DNA from: Malaya genurostris
Lineage: Eukaryota; Arthropoda; Insecta; Diptera; Culicidae
NCBI RefSeq assembly: GCF_030247185.1
Contig: NC_080572.1
Span: 92,209,435-92,273,434, forward strand
Length of the DNA: 64,000 nucleotides
Direction: 5' to 3'
A program made the translations under genes and the position numbers. Shown here piece after piece: positions 52,541-64,000 of the stretch. Numbering within the stretch: the stretch's first letter is position 1; every line of letters starts with the position of its first letter. Below the pieces are notes generated by a model, which worked only from the letters and a program-made list of their open reading frames with translations, made no database searches and was not told the origin of the DNA.

Positions 52541-55110
52541 GGGAGGGACAGGAAGTGCTATCTTACAAGTGAATGACTGGATGATGGAGTGAAGTGCCAA
52601 CCTGAGTCACGTGGGGGAAGCTTTGTGTTTCTCCCTGAAGGTCTGAAATGAGTAAGACGCACCCTTCTAAGAAACAAACCATCAGGCAGGTTTAAACTGG
52701 TACAGTGAAATTCTTTATAATATGCCCGAATGTTCTTGCTGGAAGGCGCCGGGTCTTCAAAACCCATTTTGGCCTTCTAGCAGCAGTTAAATGAAAGCTA
52801 TCTGATAATCAAATTTGGATCTACTGTAAGTCTACCCGCATACATTGGTAATGCCTTGAACTAATGGTGGCTTACATATACATACATAGTTGCATTCGTA
52901 TGTCATTTTTCCCATCTGTTTTCTTCGTTTGATACTGACCAAATCTAAAATAAAATATGATAAACACATTCAACAATACTGAAGTCTAATTGTCATCAAA
53001 AATAGAGCGCTCCACCGCTTTGCTAAGAAATCTCATAAACTGGCGAAAAATACATCATCATTTTTCGGAAAATGATACAACAAGCTCGATATTAATGTGA
53101 TATGATTGATAATTCGTATTTGAGAGTGTATGCAAAATAAATCATCGAACTATAATTCAATTCAATTAACTAAATCCGTTTGCGTTCGCGTTTCATCCGA
53201 CACAGTACCAAATTGCCTACAGTCGAGAAAGAAGCCAAAAATTGTGAACAATCCAACGACTTCGACAACTCCAAAAAATACTACAACAAGAAAAATATGG
53301 ATGAAGATGCGATTTGTAAGCCATCGACCCCGTAATCCATGCTGGAAATAAGAACAACTCACATCCGAACAACCGGGTAAAAAGATCAAGTGGAAAATTG
53401 ATTTGTTCCATTGCAAAATATTATGATGCCATGATCCGTATAAAAAAAATGTATGAATAAAATAAATTAACATATAAATCAAATTTACATGTAATTACAT
53501 TTATTCCAAACCATTTCTAGTAAACCGCAACTTCAACCCATGCCAGAAGGGGAACTAGTTTAATTGTGGCGTAAACACCATTTGGCGCCACCGCGTGGGC
53601 ACAACGCCCAGCTCCATGTGACCACACGCCCAGCCTCAAGTCGACTAATTGATTCTTGTTACCGTGCGGCCACGTTGATCAAGTTCCATGGTTTTATATC
53701 TCGTCTCCGAAAATTCCAACTCTCTCTCTCGATTATCGCTTATGTTCTAGTTCACCGTAGAACCGCCTGGTCAAAGACATCACCTGGTGGTGGGAATGCA
53801 TAAATTAATACTCGTTATGAAATATTGACGCGTAAAAATTGCTAGAGAAAACCGGTGGTGGTGTGGCAAAACGACAAAAATTAATTTAAGATAATCTCGG
53901 GTGAACAGCTACACCCGGTTAAGCCGGGTTGTGCTTCCAAGATCTTAGAGATAATTTTTCAAATCCCAACCGAGGCAGATTTATTGAATTAATTTTATTC
54001 AACAAACAAGACAACGGAATAGCTTCCAGAAACACACCGGACGGCTGCCGCGTGTGTGTGTCATTTGGTTTACCTGCTGCGACGCAGCCCCCCCTCCATC
54101 CATTTGCCGGGCCAGAATCGAAATGGAACACGTCTTCCAAGAACACAAATCTTCTGTCAAACCAAAAGCATCGAGTCATCAATAATCGGTGTTATTAAAA
54201 TTCGAGATGTCTTCTGACTAAATCAGCTCGAGTGTTGTTTTGACCACAGTTTTTTTTTGGAAATATTTATCTTTAGATGTTCTCCTCCCGGAGTGGTGCA
54301 CCGTTGGGAACTTGAACAGTCGCTTTTAATAGTGATCAGGCTCGCGATAGTTTGCGCAGGAAAACCGTTGCACAGCCGCAAGTGCCGACCACACACGGGC
54401 AACAGTGTAGAATTTCATGTTTACCTGTAAATGATAAACTGTGCGGAGTCATCGAGCCAGCGTCTCGGTGTGTGCTTAAACTAACATTGGGAAACGATTT
54501 GTCACCTGAGTATCGTACCGAGCCATAAGATGCGAATGGCATTGATGGCGAATGCGGATTAGTAATGAAAGAATATTTTCTGTAAAAATTTAGACAAATT
54601 TCATGAACTGTGATCATTCACATTAAATAATTCTTGAGTTGTTTTTATAATTGTCGATTTTGTTATTTTTTCTATCCCTATTTGAACATTTTTCGATGAT
54701 TTTAAGAAGGCGAACTGATGGTCTGGTCAATCGTGATTATACTAATACAATGAAATTTACAAATAGTTATAATTTGCTAGAACGACGAAATCGATCAATG
54801 TTCTTTGAATAGTAAATAACAGTATCTCAAGAAGTCTCGACTTTTTTAAATTAACTACTTTTCATCAAGAACTTGAATTTTTGTAAATATCTGTAAATTG
54901 TTTTAACTGTTACTATTACTTTTCAATTTAAACTACTTCAATGTGCAAAAAAATCATATTTTGTGACAAGTTCCATGATAATGAATATATACTGAAATCT
55001 AATCTGATATACAATGAACCTTATCATTGAAAATATCAAGGACAAGGATATTTGAAAAGAACATATCTCGCCTGCAGACGACTAATTCATACACGGTGTG
55101 AACGTTCTTT
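52541..55110. other. Single-copy region, no gene established
   Basis: About 2.6 kb without window-internal repeats. Segments at 52,550-52,780, 53,560-53,800 and 54,000-54,180 are GC-richer. 53,165-53,345 is open in two frames; one reads KEAKNCEQSNDFDNSKKYYN, with an aataaa word at 53,456, which could be a fragment of a host gene or processed copy, but I do not recognise it. Confidence 0.35.
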
Positions 55111-55275
55111 TAAAGTAGCTTCATATGTAAGTGGTCTCATCTGCATCTTTCTGCGCCTTTTGGAATTTTGTAAAAAAAAACATGAAAAATGGCTCTATTT
55201 CAATAAACTGAAATGATAGTAGCTAAGTATGTTTGAGGAAGTTGTGTAGTTTTTAATGATGAAAAACTTTGTATA
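55111..55275. repeat. Repeat X, left part
   Basis: ttcatatgtaagtggtctca, tttctgcgccttttgga and aaaaatggctctatttcaat match 31,344-31,400 and 34,706-34,745. The rest of X resumes at 56,936, so the composite family-A copy has been inserted into X. Confidence 0.7.
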
Positions 55276-55282
55276 ACATAAA

Positions 55283-56935
55283 AACCTGTTTTAATCCACC
55301 TAGTGGTGTAATGATGCCTTTCTCATATTACTAATATTTTCAAAAATATCACCAAAAGATTTTGTGAAGAATTTTTTTATCCAATCTTGAATAAAATAAG
55401 AAACTTTCTTTGGGTATAAACTAACATAACCTTTTCAAATTGTAAACAGTTATGTCAAGTTGATAAGAATTTTTCTTTATTTTGCATCGTCGCACTAAAT
55501 GATTAAACACACTTTACCCTATAGTTCTGGAACCGGAAATCGGACCCGGATAATATTAAACAGCAACCTATAAGACTGTAGGAATTTTTATTTGAGCCTG
55601 TTTGTGGAAAAGGATCAAATCATCTCTGTGAAAATTGAGTGAGTCTCGTTTTAAACTTTTTGACTATTACTTCTGGTACTTCTGGAACCAGGAACTTGGA
55701 ACCAGTATAACCAAAATCGGTTCGTTTAGTAAGTAACTAATAGAATCAGTTTTAAGCCAAATGTAGAAGAATTTTATCCTTTGTCGCTCTGAATGACGGT
55801 GTGAAATTCAATAGCAACCTACAGGACTACGAGATTTTTTTATGAGTGACATTATTTGACACAAGCTCACACACCCACATACATTGCTCAGCTCGTTGAA
55901 CTGTATCGAATTATATAGAACACTTAGCCTTTCGGGTCAATTTCCACTGGTCAATTTTTCAAGTGTTTGTATAAACTGCAACAAGTGCACTTTTATTGAA
56001 AAGCATCTTCATCTTGATCTTGTAAAAACACTAACAAGTAGGTACAAATTGAATAAAAGGATTAGAAATTTATATACTTTTCACCTGAAAAATATAAATT
56101 TTAATGTGGCAACCCTGCACGCTTTACGAAATTGAACAAAGCACACTGTGCATGGAACAAAGCCGCACATACCGTCGCGTACCAGTCATTTTTTTCGATT
56201 ATAGAGGTTTTAACATTGTTGTCATTCACTTCTTCGGGCCAGAAAAGTTTTCTGACCCTATGTGCGGGGTTGGGAATCGAACCCAGGTGGGCAGCGTGAA
56301 AGGCATCGACTAACCCATCACGCTATACATAACATTCTTCTGCATCATCATTTTGAATTTGAATGTTTTGACACTCATCGCCCTATAATTTCGGAACCGG
56401 AAGTCGGATTAGGATAAAATTGCACAGTATATTTAAAAACAATGAGAGCTTTAATTTGAGTCATAAATCGTGAAAAACGGCTTAACCTTTGCTGAGAAAT
56501 CGACGGGAGTTCCATTTTTGGAGATTTTCTTCACTATTACCGGTGCTTTCGGAAGCGGAAACCGGGGACTAGTAGTCCCTAAGTAGTTTTATATAATCAC
56601 TAACTAATAAGATCCGTTAACTAGATTAATTTAGCAGTAAGTTTTTTAAAAATGTGCTCCTCGTTTCACCATCGCTTGTGAAAAAATACTCATGAAATTG
56701 AAAATTTTCACCAATCGCACTGCAATACCGGAACCGGAAGTCGGATCTGGATCAACTTTTCGGGAACTTTTTAAAGAATTTCATTTTATTTGCTTCTTAG
56801 TTTGTGAAAATGTCAAGAAATTTCCAAGAAAATGGATTGCATATTTTTTCATAAATTTTCACATATTTTCTTGTAATTCCGGAACCGGAAGTGGGATCAA
56901 AATAGAACTCAGGAAAATTGTATAAGGTTCAGCCC
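55283..56935 (-). repeat. Composite family-A repeat, arm 2 of the inverted duplication
   Basis: Reverse complement of 40,016-41,892 over its whole length, from cacctagtggtgtaatgatg to cggaaccggaagtgggatca. It contains the same SINE at the same site but lacks the 271-bp MITE of arm 1. Spacing between arms is 13.4 kb. Confidence 0.85.
56189..56328 (-). mobile_element. Feilai-like SINE (copy 4)
   Basis: Minus orientation: gtatagcgtgatgggttagt, cccacctgggttcgattccc, cgcacatagggtcagaaaac and an A-rich end (poly-T from 56,189). Its position corresponds to copy 3 in the other arm, so it was inherited by duplication and not an independent insertion. Confidence 0.9.
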
Positions 56936-57545
56936 CTATGTTGGCCCTGAGCTAAAATAATATGTTTATCTCATTTTTAGGGGGATTAGTCACATAAATA
57001 AAATTTTCCAAAAGATGACGCCTACAATTTTGAGCTACTTTGTTGAAGATACTGTATCTCGAAAACCCCGTTTTTAATGAGTTATCAATCAAGAGCGTGA
57101 AATTGGGCTTTTGAACCACTGTGGACTGTGATCATGAACAGCTCAAATATTCAAATTCCGCACTCTGAAAACGTTTTTATTATTTTTATGTTTCGTCTTT
57201 GACTCATCAGTGCAGAGCAATTCAAATTGAACTGCTTAGTGTTAAACTCGGCAGTTCAATTTGAACCGCTAAGCAGACGTAATAAATTATTCTACTATTA
57301 TTAATGATCATTAATGATATATATTTACGTTCAAAAACTTCCAGTAAATATTTCATGAATCCTAAATCCGCGAACAACCTATTTACCATCATCTCGTTAC
57401 TCTTGAAACTCAGAACCAATTCGAACATCGTTTTCCGACATGTACTCATCAAACCCGTTCCGAAAATATCCATATTCTAAGGGTTTTCAAGGAATATCGA
57501 TGAACCGGAAGTCGCCATGTTGGAAATTGATGCGACTTAGAACAT
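56936..57545. repeat. Repeat X, right part
   Basis: cccctatgttggccctgagc, gagttatcaatcaagagcgt and gaaccggaagtcgccatgtt match 34,806-35,600. Also contains (57,190-57,270) the palindromic short repeat shared with 6,730-6,815. Confidence 0.7.
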
Positions 57546-57559
57546 CATTTTCCAGAGCA

Positions 57560-58967
57560 ATTCCAGAAATGCTTAGCAGATCATCTAACTCGACCTTCTC
57601 CGATTAGGATGAAACTTTGCACATGGCTTCAGTATGGCAAACCATAAGTTTTCAACCGATGGCGAGGTCAATCCGACTCACGACTGGTTTTTAAAAAGGG
57701 CGTATGTATTTTTGCATTTCACAAAAATTGCCTTTTTCAAATCGTTGTAACTCGGAAACCGTTAATTGTACAAAAATGGCGTTCAGGAAGAAGTTGTAGG
57801 GAATAGATTGGGCACTCTGAAAAAAATATACACTGTAAAAATTTTTTGATTTTTTTCTCAATAATTTCAAAATGAACCAAAAAAAATTAAATAAAAAAAA
57901 ATCAGATTTTCGATTTTTTGTTTGATAATTTTTATTTTAAAGCTCTTATTAAAACCTACAGATTGATGGCTATCCCATCCGTGCCTTTTGAAAAATGAAG
58001 AAGTCACAGCTAAAACAATTTACAGATATATTCGAAATTTCAAGTTCTCGTTGAAAGATAATCATTTAAACAGCAGAATATTATTCTACAGGTTAAAGGC
58101 AATAAATTTGTTCATGATATCCTTTCTTCTAAAAGTAGCTGTTCTTGAGATACTTGGATATTTAATTATAACATCATTTTTTATATTTCCATGAATTTTT
58201 TATTCGCTTGCTATATCTACAATTATTACATGTACATGAATAATTCCTAATTATATTTAAGGTTTTATTTATGTCTGACGGTATAACATTGATGCTGAGT
58301 GGCGTTCAGGGGTAATTTAAAGCGAATGGCACGACGTGAAAGCTCGGCAAAACTACATGAACACCCAATCACAACTGCAAAACAATTATATGAATGGGCA
58401 GAGCAGAGACGTCGAGATGTATTCACGACCATGTCACAAAAATAATATGAACGGGGTGTGACCGAGTGGAGTAGTGTTTATAATGATACCAAAATGGTTC
58501 CAGGCACACAGAAATACCATTCTTTCGTTCCGATTTCAGAAACCACAATCGTCACAATACTCATACAATTTTCAAAAACTTAAAATCTTAAATATAATTA
58601 AGAACTGTTCATGATTATCTTTCAACGAGAACTTGATATTTCGAATATATCTGTTAAAACCCTGATTTTTTTTAAATTTAACTGTTTTCGGATTATTTTG
58701 TAATTATTGAGAAAAAAGTCAAAAAAAAAATTTCAGTGCATATTTATTTTTGGAGTTCCCGATCGATTCACTACAATTTCTTCCTGAACGCCATTTCCAG
58801 TTACAACGATTTGAAAAAGGCAATTTTTGTGAAATGCAAAAATACATACGCCCTTCTTATAAATCAGTCGTAAGTTGGATTGACCTCTTCATCGGTTCAA
58901 AACTTATGGTTTGCTATACTGAAGCCATACAGCAAAGTTTCATCCAAATCGGAGAAGGTCGATTCTG
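57560..58967. mobile_element. Fold-back element with long inverted arms
   Basis: The left arm about 57,560-58,075 and right arm about 58,597-58,967 are reverse complements. Examples: cgaccttctccgattaggat versus atccaaatcggagaaggtcg; gggcgtatgtatttttgcat versus aaatgcaaaaatacatacgc; ttctcgttgaaagataatca versus gattatctttcaacgagaac. About 105 bp (57,905-58,010) exist only in the left arm. The loop (about 58,076-58,596) holds a fossil reading frame. Borders approximate; no target duplication identified. Confidence 0.82.
58326..58581 (+). pseudogene. Fossil reading frame inside the fold-back loop
   Basis: From ATG 58,326 a frame of about 85 codons reads MARRESSAKLHEHPITTAKQ and EWAEQRRRDVFTTMSQK, stops once at TAA (58,449), then continues YERGVTEWSSVYNDTKMVPG, TQKYHSFVPISETTI to a stop at about 58,579. 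Composition is protein-like (many charged residues, PGTQKYHSFVPI motif), unlike the AT-rich flanks. I do not recognise the family. It may be the carboxyl end of the element's own protein or a captured gene fragment. Confidence 0.45.
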
Positions 58968-59235
58968 ATTTTGTCACTTTTTCGTCTACTCATTCCTGGC
59001 ATTGCTCATCATGGTGTATTATCACGACATGAAAATACAATCAATCTTTCAAATATTGACTGGCAAAACCCTTTTGTAAAGTCGGAATTCTGTCGGTATA
59101 ACAGACACAGTCTCTTGAAAAATAGTCAGACATGTTACCGCTGTATTCAATTGAAAACAGTCAGCAAGAACAACACTTACAATAAACTATGCTGTCTGAA
59201 TAGTCTAATGTAGAGTACAGTAGTTCTAATCAGTG
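58968..59235. other. Spacer
   Basis: Nothing recognised; the 80-codon frame at 58,971 has no features. Confidence 0.35.
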
Positions 59236-59499
59236 TTGGTGATTGCCGAAAATTTGACAGAAGCTGCTATATTGCTATCTATATTGTATACAACATTTTC
59301 AATCCGGTAGAAGATGCTACAAGAACTCGAGTCTCTCAATGCATGAACCGCGAGAGAATTTTTCTACATTCCTTCGCTCCACTTCATACTCTGAGTATTT
59401 CACGGCCCTTAAAAAAATTGCAGTCTGATAATGATCGTTGCTGTGTGGAATTTCCCAAGAGAGAATCGCAAGTTGACAATTATCGCAGAAAATCGAGTC
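59236..59499 (+). repeat. Repeat R, left part, interrupted by the Juan-like insertion
   Basis: Nearly identical to 44,500-44,760. It continues after the insertion at 62,112 (gatgatcctcatactaggtt gcaatatttc). Confidence 0.87.
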
Positions 59500-59613
59500 G
59501 ATGATTCAACTTTTTTTTTTTTTTTAATAACTATTTATTGGAATATGAGTTAAAATTAAATTATTAAGATTTAAATTGGGTGTTCAGCCACAAGTGGTGA
59601 CTTTTCAGCCCTG

Positions 59614-59832
<219 letters not shown>

Positions 59833-59952
59833 TTGGTTATTACCATGAAGACATCATTTGCTTCCGCAATTCTGAGATTTTTGTGTAGGGAAAATTCTAA
59901 ACCTACTTGTATTGTGTAATGGGGAAAAGGAACTTATATACTAACTTACTAA

Positions 59953-62079
59953 CTAATACAGAGAGCGAATCGATTCAATTGAAGATTGCATCGATTTTTG
60001 TCGGAATTTGCTTATAATATTATGTGACATTACATCTAATGGTTCTATATTTGTGAGTCTGTGTAACTCATTTGTATTAAACCAGGGAGGACGCTTCAGA
60101 ATCATTTTCAGAATTTTATTCTGAATCCTTTGAAGCGTTTTCTTCCTGGTGGAACAACAGCTTGACCAAATTGGTACCGCATAAAGCATGGCTGGTCTGA
60201 AAATTTGTTTATAAATTAACAATTTGTTTTTTAGACAGAGCTTAGAATTTCTGTTTATAAGAGGATATAAACATTTAATATATTTATTACACTTTGCCTG
60301 GATTCCTTCAATGTGATCCTTGAAAGTAAGTTTTTTGTCATACGTTAAACCTAAGTATTTAGCTTGATCAGACCATGTCAATTCCAAGCCATTCAATTTG
60401 AGAATGTGATTATTGTTTGGTTTTAGAAAAGAAGCTCTTGGCTTGTGAGGAAAGATAATTAATTGCGTTTTTGCTGCATTTGGTTTAATTTTCCATTTTG
60501 ACAGATAATCACTGAAAATATTTAAACTTCTTTGTAGGCGACTGCAGATCACTCATAGATTTCTACCTGTGGCTAACAGACTTGTGTCGTCACAGAATAG
60601 CGATTTCTGACAACCAACGGGTAGATTTGGAAGATCAGAAGTGAAAATATTATACAAGATTGGAGCTACACTCGAACCCTGCGGAACACCGGCTCGTACG
60701 GGTAGCAATTCAGATTTACAATTCTGATAGCTAACCTGAAGAGTACGATCAGTTAAATAATTTTGAATCATTTTGATCAAATAAATAGGAAACTGGAAAT
60801 CAGACATTTTTGCTATTAAACCTTTGTGCCAAACACTGTCGAATGCTTTTTCTATGTCTAGAAGAGCAACTCCAGTGGATAACCCAGAAGATTTATTTGC
60901 TTTTATCATGTTCGTTACTCTGACAAGTTGATGAGTAGTTGAATGTTCATGACGAAATCCAAACTGCTCTGGTAAAAAAATTGAATTCTCATTTATATGA
61001 GTCATCATTCTTAACAAGATAATTTTTTCAAAAAGTTTACTGATAGAAGAATCGTCGGGAACATTTTTGATAAGAATATTAAAAATTCCATCATTACCAG
61101 GAGCCATCATGTTTTTGAGTTTCCTAATAATTGATTTAATTTCATCAAAATTCGTCTCAATAATGTCATCGTGTGATAACACTTGGGTTGAAATATGATC
61201 ATACTTCAGTGAGACTTCATTTTCAATAGGACTCACAACGTTTAAATTAAAATTGTGGACACTCTCGAACTGCTGAGCAAGTTTTTGAGCTTTTTCACCA
61301 TTTGTAAGAAGTATTTGATTTCCTTCCTTGAGAGCAGGAATTGGTTTCTGAGGTTTCTTAAGAACCTTAGAAAGTTTCCAGAAAGGTTTAGAATATGGTT
61401 TAATTTGTTCAACTTCTTTAGCGAAATTTTCATTTCGCAAAAGAGTAAATCTATGTTTAATTTCTTTTTGTAAATCCTTAACTATGTTTTTCATAGCAGG
61501 ATCACGAGAACGTTGATATTGTCGTCGACGAACATTCTTCAACCGAATGAGCAGTTGAAGATTGTCATCGATGATAGGAGAATTTAATTTAGTTTGAGCT
61601 TTGGGAACTGAAAGATTTCTAGCTTCGATAATATAATGATTCAAATTATCAATTGCTGTGTCGATGTCCGCAGAATTTTCTAAAATAGTTTCATGATCCA
61701 CATGATTTTCAATGTGAGATCTGTAATCCAACCAATTAGCTCTATGATAGTTGAAAATAGAACTAATTGGATTAATTATAGCTTCGTTGGAAAGTCTGAA
61801 TGTTACAGGAAGATGATCTGAGTCAAAATCAGCATGAGTAATCGGTTCACTACAAATGTGACTTTGATCTGTTAGAACCAGATCAATTGTAGACGGGTTT
61901 TTCACGGAAGAGAAACAAGTAGGATTACTGGGATGAAGAACTGTAAAGTAACCAGCTGAGAGTTGATTATGAAGTATTTTACCATTACTGTTATTTTGCC
62001 TACAATTCCACTGGACATGCTTAGCATTTAAGTCCCCTATTACGAAAAATTTCGATCGATATCTTGTAAGTTTTTGCAA
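59953..62079 (-). pseudogene. Juan-like ORF2 (endonuclease/reverse transcriptase), one nonsense codon
   Basis: Encodes the target-nicking and reverse-transcribing polyprotein, about 708 codons retained. Visible in order: endonuclease motifs FFVIGDLNAKHVQW (about residues 10-25), STIDLVLTD and DSDHLPVTF (about 87-93); a linker; RT motifs KNMMAPGNDGIFN, LLDIEKAFDSVWHKG, VRAGVPQGSSVAPILYN, LFCDDTSLL (the usual FADD appears as FCDD), WSDQAKYLGLTYDKKL; then LCLKNKLLIYKQIFRPA and LQRIQNKILKMILKRPPW near the carboxyl end. The only clear lesion is TGA at 60,553-60,555, where CGA (Arg) is expected. The endonuclease amino end is missing by 5' truncation. Young, dead copy; the name Juan-like rests on recall of Juan-A/Juan-C ORF2. 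Confidence 0.93.
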
Positions 62080-62111
62080 ATCGCCTTTAAAGAAATTTGA
62101 TGATTCAACTT

Positions 62112-63490
62112 GATGATCCTCATACTAGGTTGCAATATTTCAAAACCCTTGTGTGGGGCATTCGCACACATTTTTATAGACACAACTTATACAAAGATTA
62201 TATGCACATAGTTAGAATAAGCGGCAATAGTAAAATGATTCTATCGCAATTATCAACTGCCTGTATAGAATCGGATCGCGAAACGAGAATTGTTGTTGAT
62301 TTCCAACTCTCTTTGATGGCACTGATTCAATCGTTGAAGAGTTGCCAGTGAACCTTCTTTGATACGATAAAAGCCATCCTTGGTTCTAATTGAAGAAAAT
62401 TGCTTCAATTTTTATCGATGTTCTATTTCTGTTATTTGAGGTTCTCTATGGTAGCTTAAGAAGTATTTTTATGAAAACCAAACCAACAATCTATATCTAA
62501 TCTTTACTCTGAGTTAGTACTCCAGATTATGGAGAATAATTGTTATCTTCTGACTTTTTTTCGTCAGCATTACCTCATACGGAGATATGGATCACTCAAC
62601 TACCAACTTCACTCAAAGATCCATAAATCAAACCTGCCACTCAATTAATGAACACGCCTTCACGGTGCTAATAGATTTATTATTTCTGATAAGCATGGTT
62701 AAACAAATTTTACTACCGCAACAATTTTATTGCATGGTCTTGGTGTCGAGCTTCAGCGTAGTCGTCTGTCGTGGTTAGTTAGTTGATTACGGGGTGGACC
62801 CCCCTTCAGGAAATCATGAACACAAACCATTCGAACGGCTTGGCTTCGGTTTTAAAACGTCACAGTCAGCCAGTCACCCTGCTAGAAGTGCTTCCTTCAT
62901 TTATTGCACCGGGTACAGTTTTTCGGCTACAGCAGCAAGGGTGTTAGATTTCGCATATTGAGCTGCCTGTCCGCCCCCGCTGTCTATACGGTAGTTTTCG
63001 ATTCGAAGCAACAAGTGGAACCATTGCCTGGCACGTCAAATTTCCGCCGTCATGATTTAATCGTAAAATTCCTGTTTTATGATCTGTTTTGATGATGCCA
63101 TTCCTTCTGAGGGTGACTATAAAAAACCATCCTAGTGTGCGGGGTGCAGAATTTCCGCATCGGTTTAGCGTTACGAGGCGTAAATCACTGCAGCAAACGA
63201 TTCATAATTGAGCCGTCGGACAAGTTGATAACCCGCAGATAAGGGATCAAATTTTATGAAAGCTTCGGTTTTGGGATGATCCACCGATGCTGATTTCCTG
63301 TTTTTGCTAAACAGCAATGAAATTAACATAATCTATAATTGAATGCACGCGCTCTGCATCGATGTACGTCCGATATTCGAAAAAATATCAATAACTATGA
63401 AACCCTAGTAGACCATATATATGTGCTATAGATTTTGCGACTCCTATTTCGGTTCCAGACCGAGCCAGAGCGGTTTGTACAACCTACTTC
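62112..63490. other. Repeat R remainder, then single-copy sequence
   Basis: The first part continues repeat R (gttgcaatatttc). A frame of 84 codons at 62,097-62,351 crosses the junction and is not supported. From 62,360 the DNA appears single copy; ctataaaaaa at about 63,117 resembles a TATA box but nothing else supports a promoter. Confidence 0.4.
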
Positions 63491-64000
63491 CTATTTTTTT
63501 TTTTTTATTCAATAATATAATATAATATTAAGGCACACTGCTTAAGCTCTAAGATGCCAAGGGTATTTACTAATCTTAATTATCGTCTAACTTAAAACTA
63601 GAGTAGTATCATTATGTAATATAGTATCTGGCGATCGGTAGTGGCCGGTGAATTGAATTTAGGATGAGATGATTCCAGATGGCGATGGTAATTTTCTATG
63701 TTGGCCGCATTCTTCGGTCCGTGAGGGTCCGCGGGAAACACCCCCAGGCTACGAAGGCCCGGCGGGTGGCCCGCATGCTGGTCATTGACTGGAGCGGTCT
63801 TCCGGTGATGGTGATGTTACGGAAGAGAATGAAAAAAAAGAAGTAAATATTGTGGGAAACGGGGTAAAAAAGGGGTGTGGGAACAAAATGTTTGAAAACG
63901 ACAGAGATCTAATTAGTTGCCATCGAGATGGTGAAAAAACAGGGAAAGGGGAACGAAAAAGTTAGTGACAAAAAAAAAGATCTTGTTAATTCCAATGAAG
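63491..64000 (-). mobile_element. 3' end of a poly(A) retroelement running off the window
   Basis: Poly-T at 63,495-63,507 marks a minus-strand poly(A). Upstream on the minus strand are tgcctta, cttaagcagtgtgcc and a 3' UTR with GC-rich words (ggtgtttcccgcggaccctc, gccacccgccgggccttcgt). The terminal 45 bp match 50,757-50,830. No coding motif is visible within the 0.5 kb present; class unproven, non-LTR most likely. Confidence 0.55.

Noticed and set aside
63110..63130. TATA-box promoter (ctataaaaaa)
   Set aside because: No initiator, transcript or coding exon nearby; such words are common in AT-rich DNA.

Overview
This is a transposon-rich eukaryotic window, almost certainly from a mosquito (Culicidae, probably culicine). 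The reasons are the families present: tRNA-derived SINEs of the Feilai type, a Juan-like Jockey-clade retrotransposon, ITmDD37E transposases (a group best known from mosquitoes), mariners of several subfamilies, and a dense background of AT-rich dispersed repeats. I found no intact host gene, no rRNA and no functional tRNA. The species cannot be named from sequence alone.

Layout. 1-5.1 kb: dispersed family-A repeats, a hairpin repeat, a 246-bp tandem duplication and a 271-bp MITE. 5.4-6.7 kb: a nearly intact mariner. 7.2-9.2 kb: a single-copy island. 9.2-12.7 kb: an old AT-rich repeat split by a DD37E transposon and a 1.04-kb TA-target element. 13-17.9 kb: repeats, a 328-bp tandem duplication and one copy of a 768-bp segmental duplication. 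17.9-19.9 kb: single-copy island. 19.9-21.5 kb: two mariner relics, one pierced by a 252-bp MITE with TAA target duplication. 21.6-23.3 kb: family-A repeats. 23.4-27.4 kb: possible chemoreceptor exons, an ORF1-only retroelement, the second segmental-duplication copy and a fresh ORF1-type insertion. 29.2-31.3 kb: mariner relic with an inserted Feilai-like SINE, the second TAA MITE and a Jockey-type relic. 32-38 kb: a second SINE family, another TA element, a Juan-like relic, minisatellite and a DD37E relic. 38-39.5 kb: island. 39.6-41.9 kb and 55.3-56.9 kb: a large inverted duplication. 43.2-49.8 kb: tRNA-like repeat, a 0.9-kb minisatellite, SINE, single-copy sequence and a Jockey-type relic. 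50.1-52.5 kb: DD37E relic and the second AT-rich repeat. 52.5-55.1 kb: mostly single copy. 57.5-59 kb: a fold-back element enclosing a fossil reading frame. 59.5-62.1 kb: a recent Juan-like insertion. 62.1-64 kb: single copy, then the 3' end of a poly(A) retroelement.

How the parts relate. The genes are all selfish-element genes: cut-and-paste transposases (DD34D mariner, DD37E) with TA target duplications; non-LTR reverse transcriptases, whose machinery probably also moved the SINEs and ORF1-only copies; and MITEs dependent on transposases in trans. Many insertions have clean target-site duplications, nested order or an empty site elsewhere in the window, so a relative chronology can be read directly. 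The only hint of host coding sequence is a two-exon minus-strand candidate near 23.4-23.8 kb with plausible splice sites and an odorant-receptor-like carboxyl end. All identities and similarities were judged by eye.
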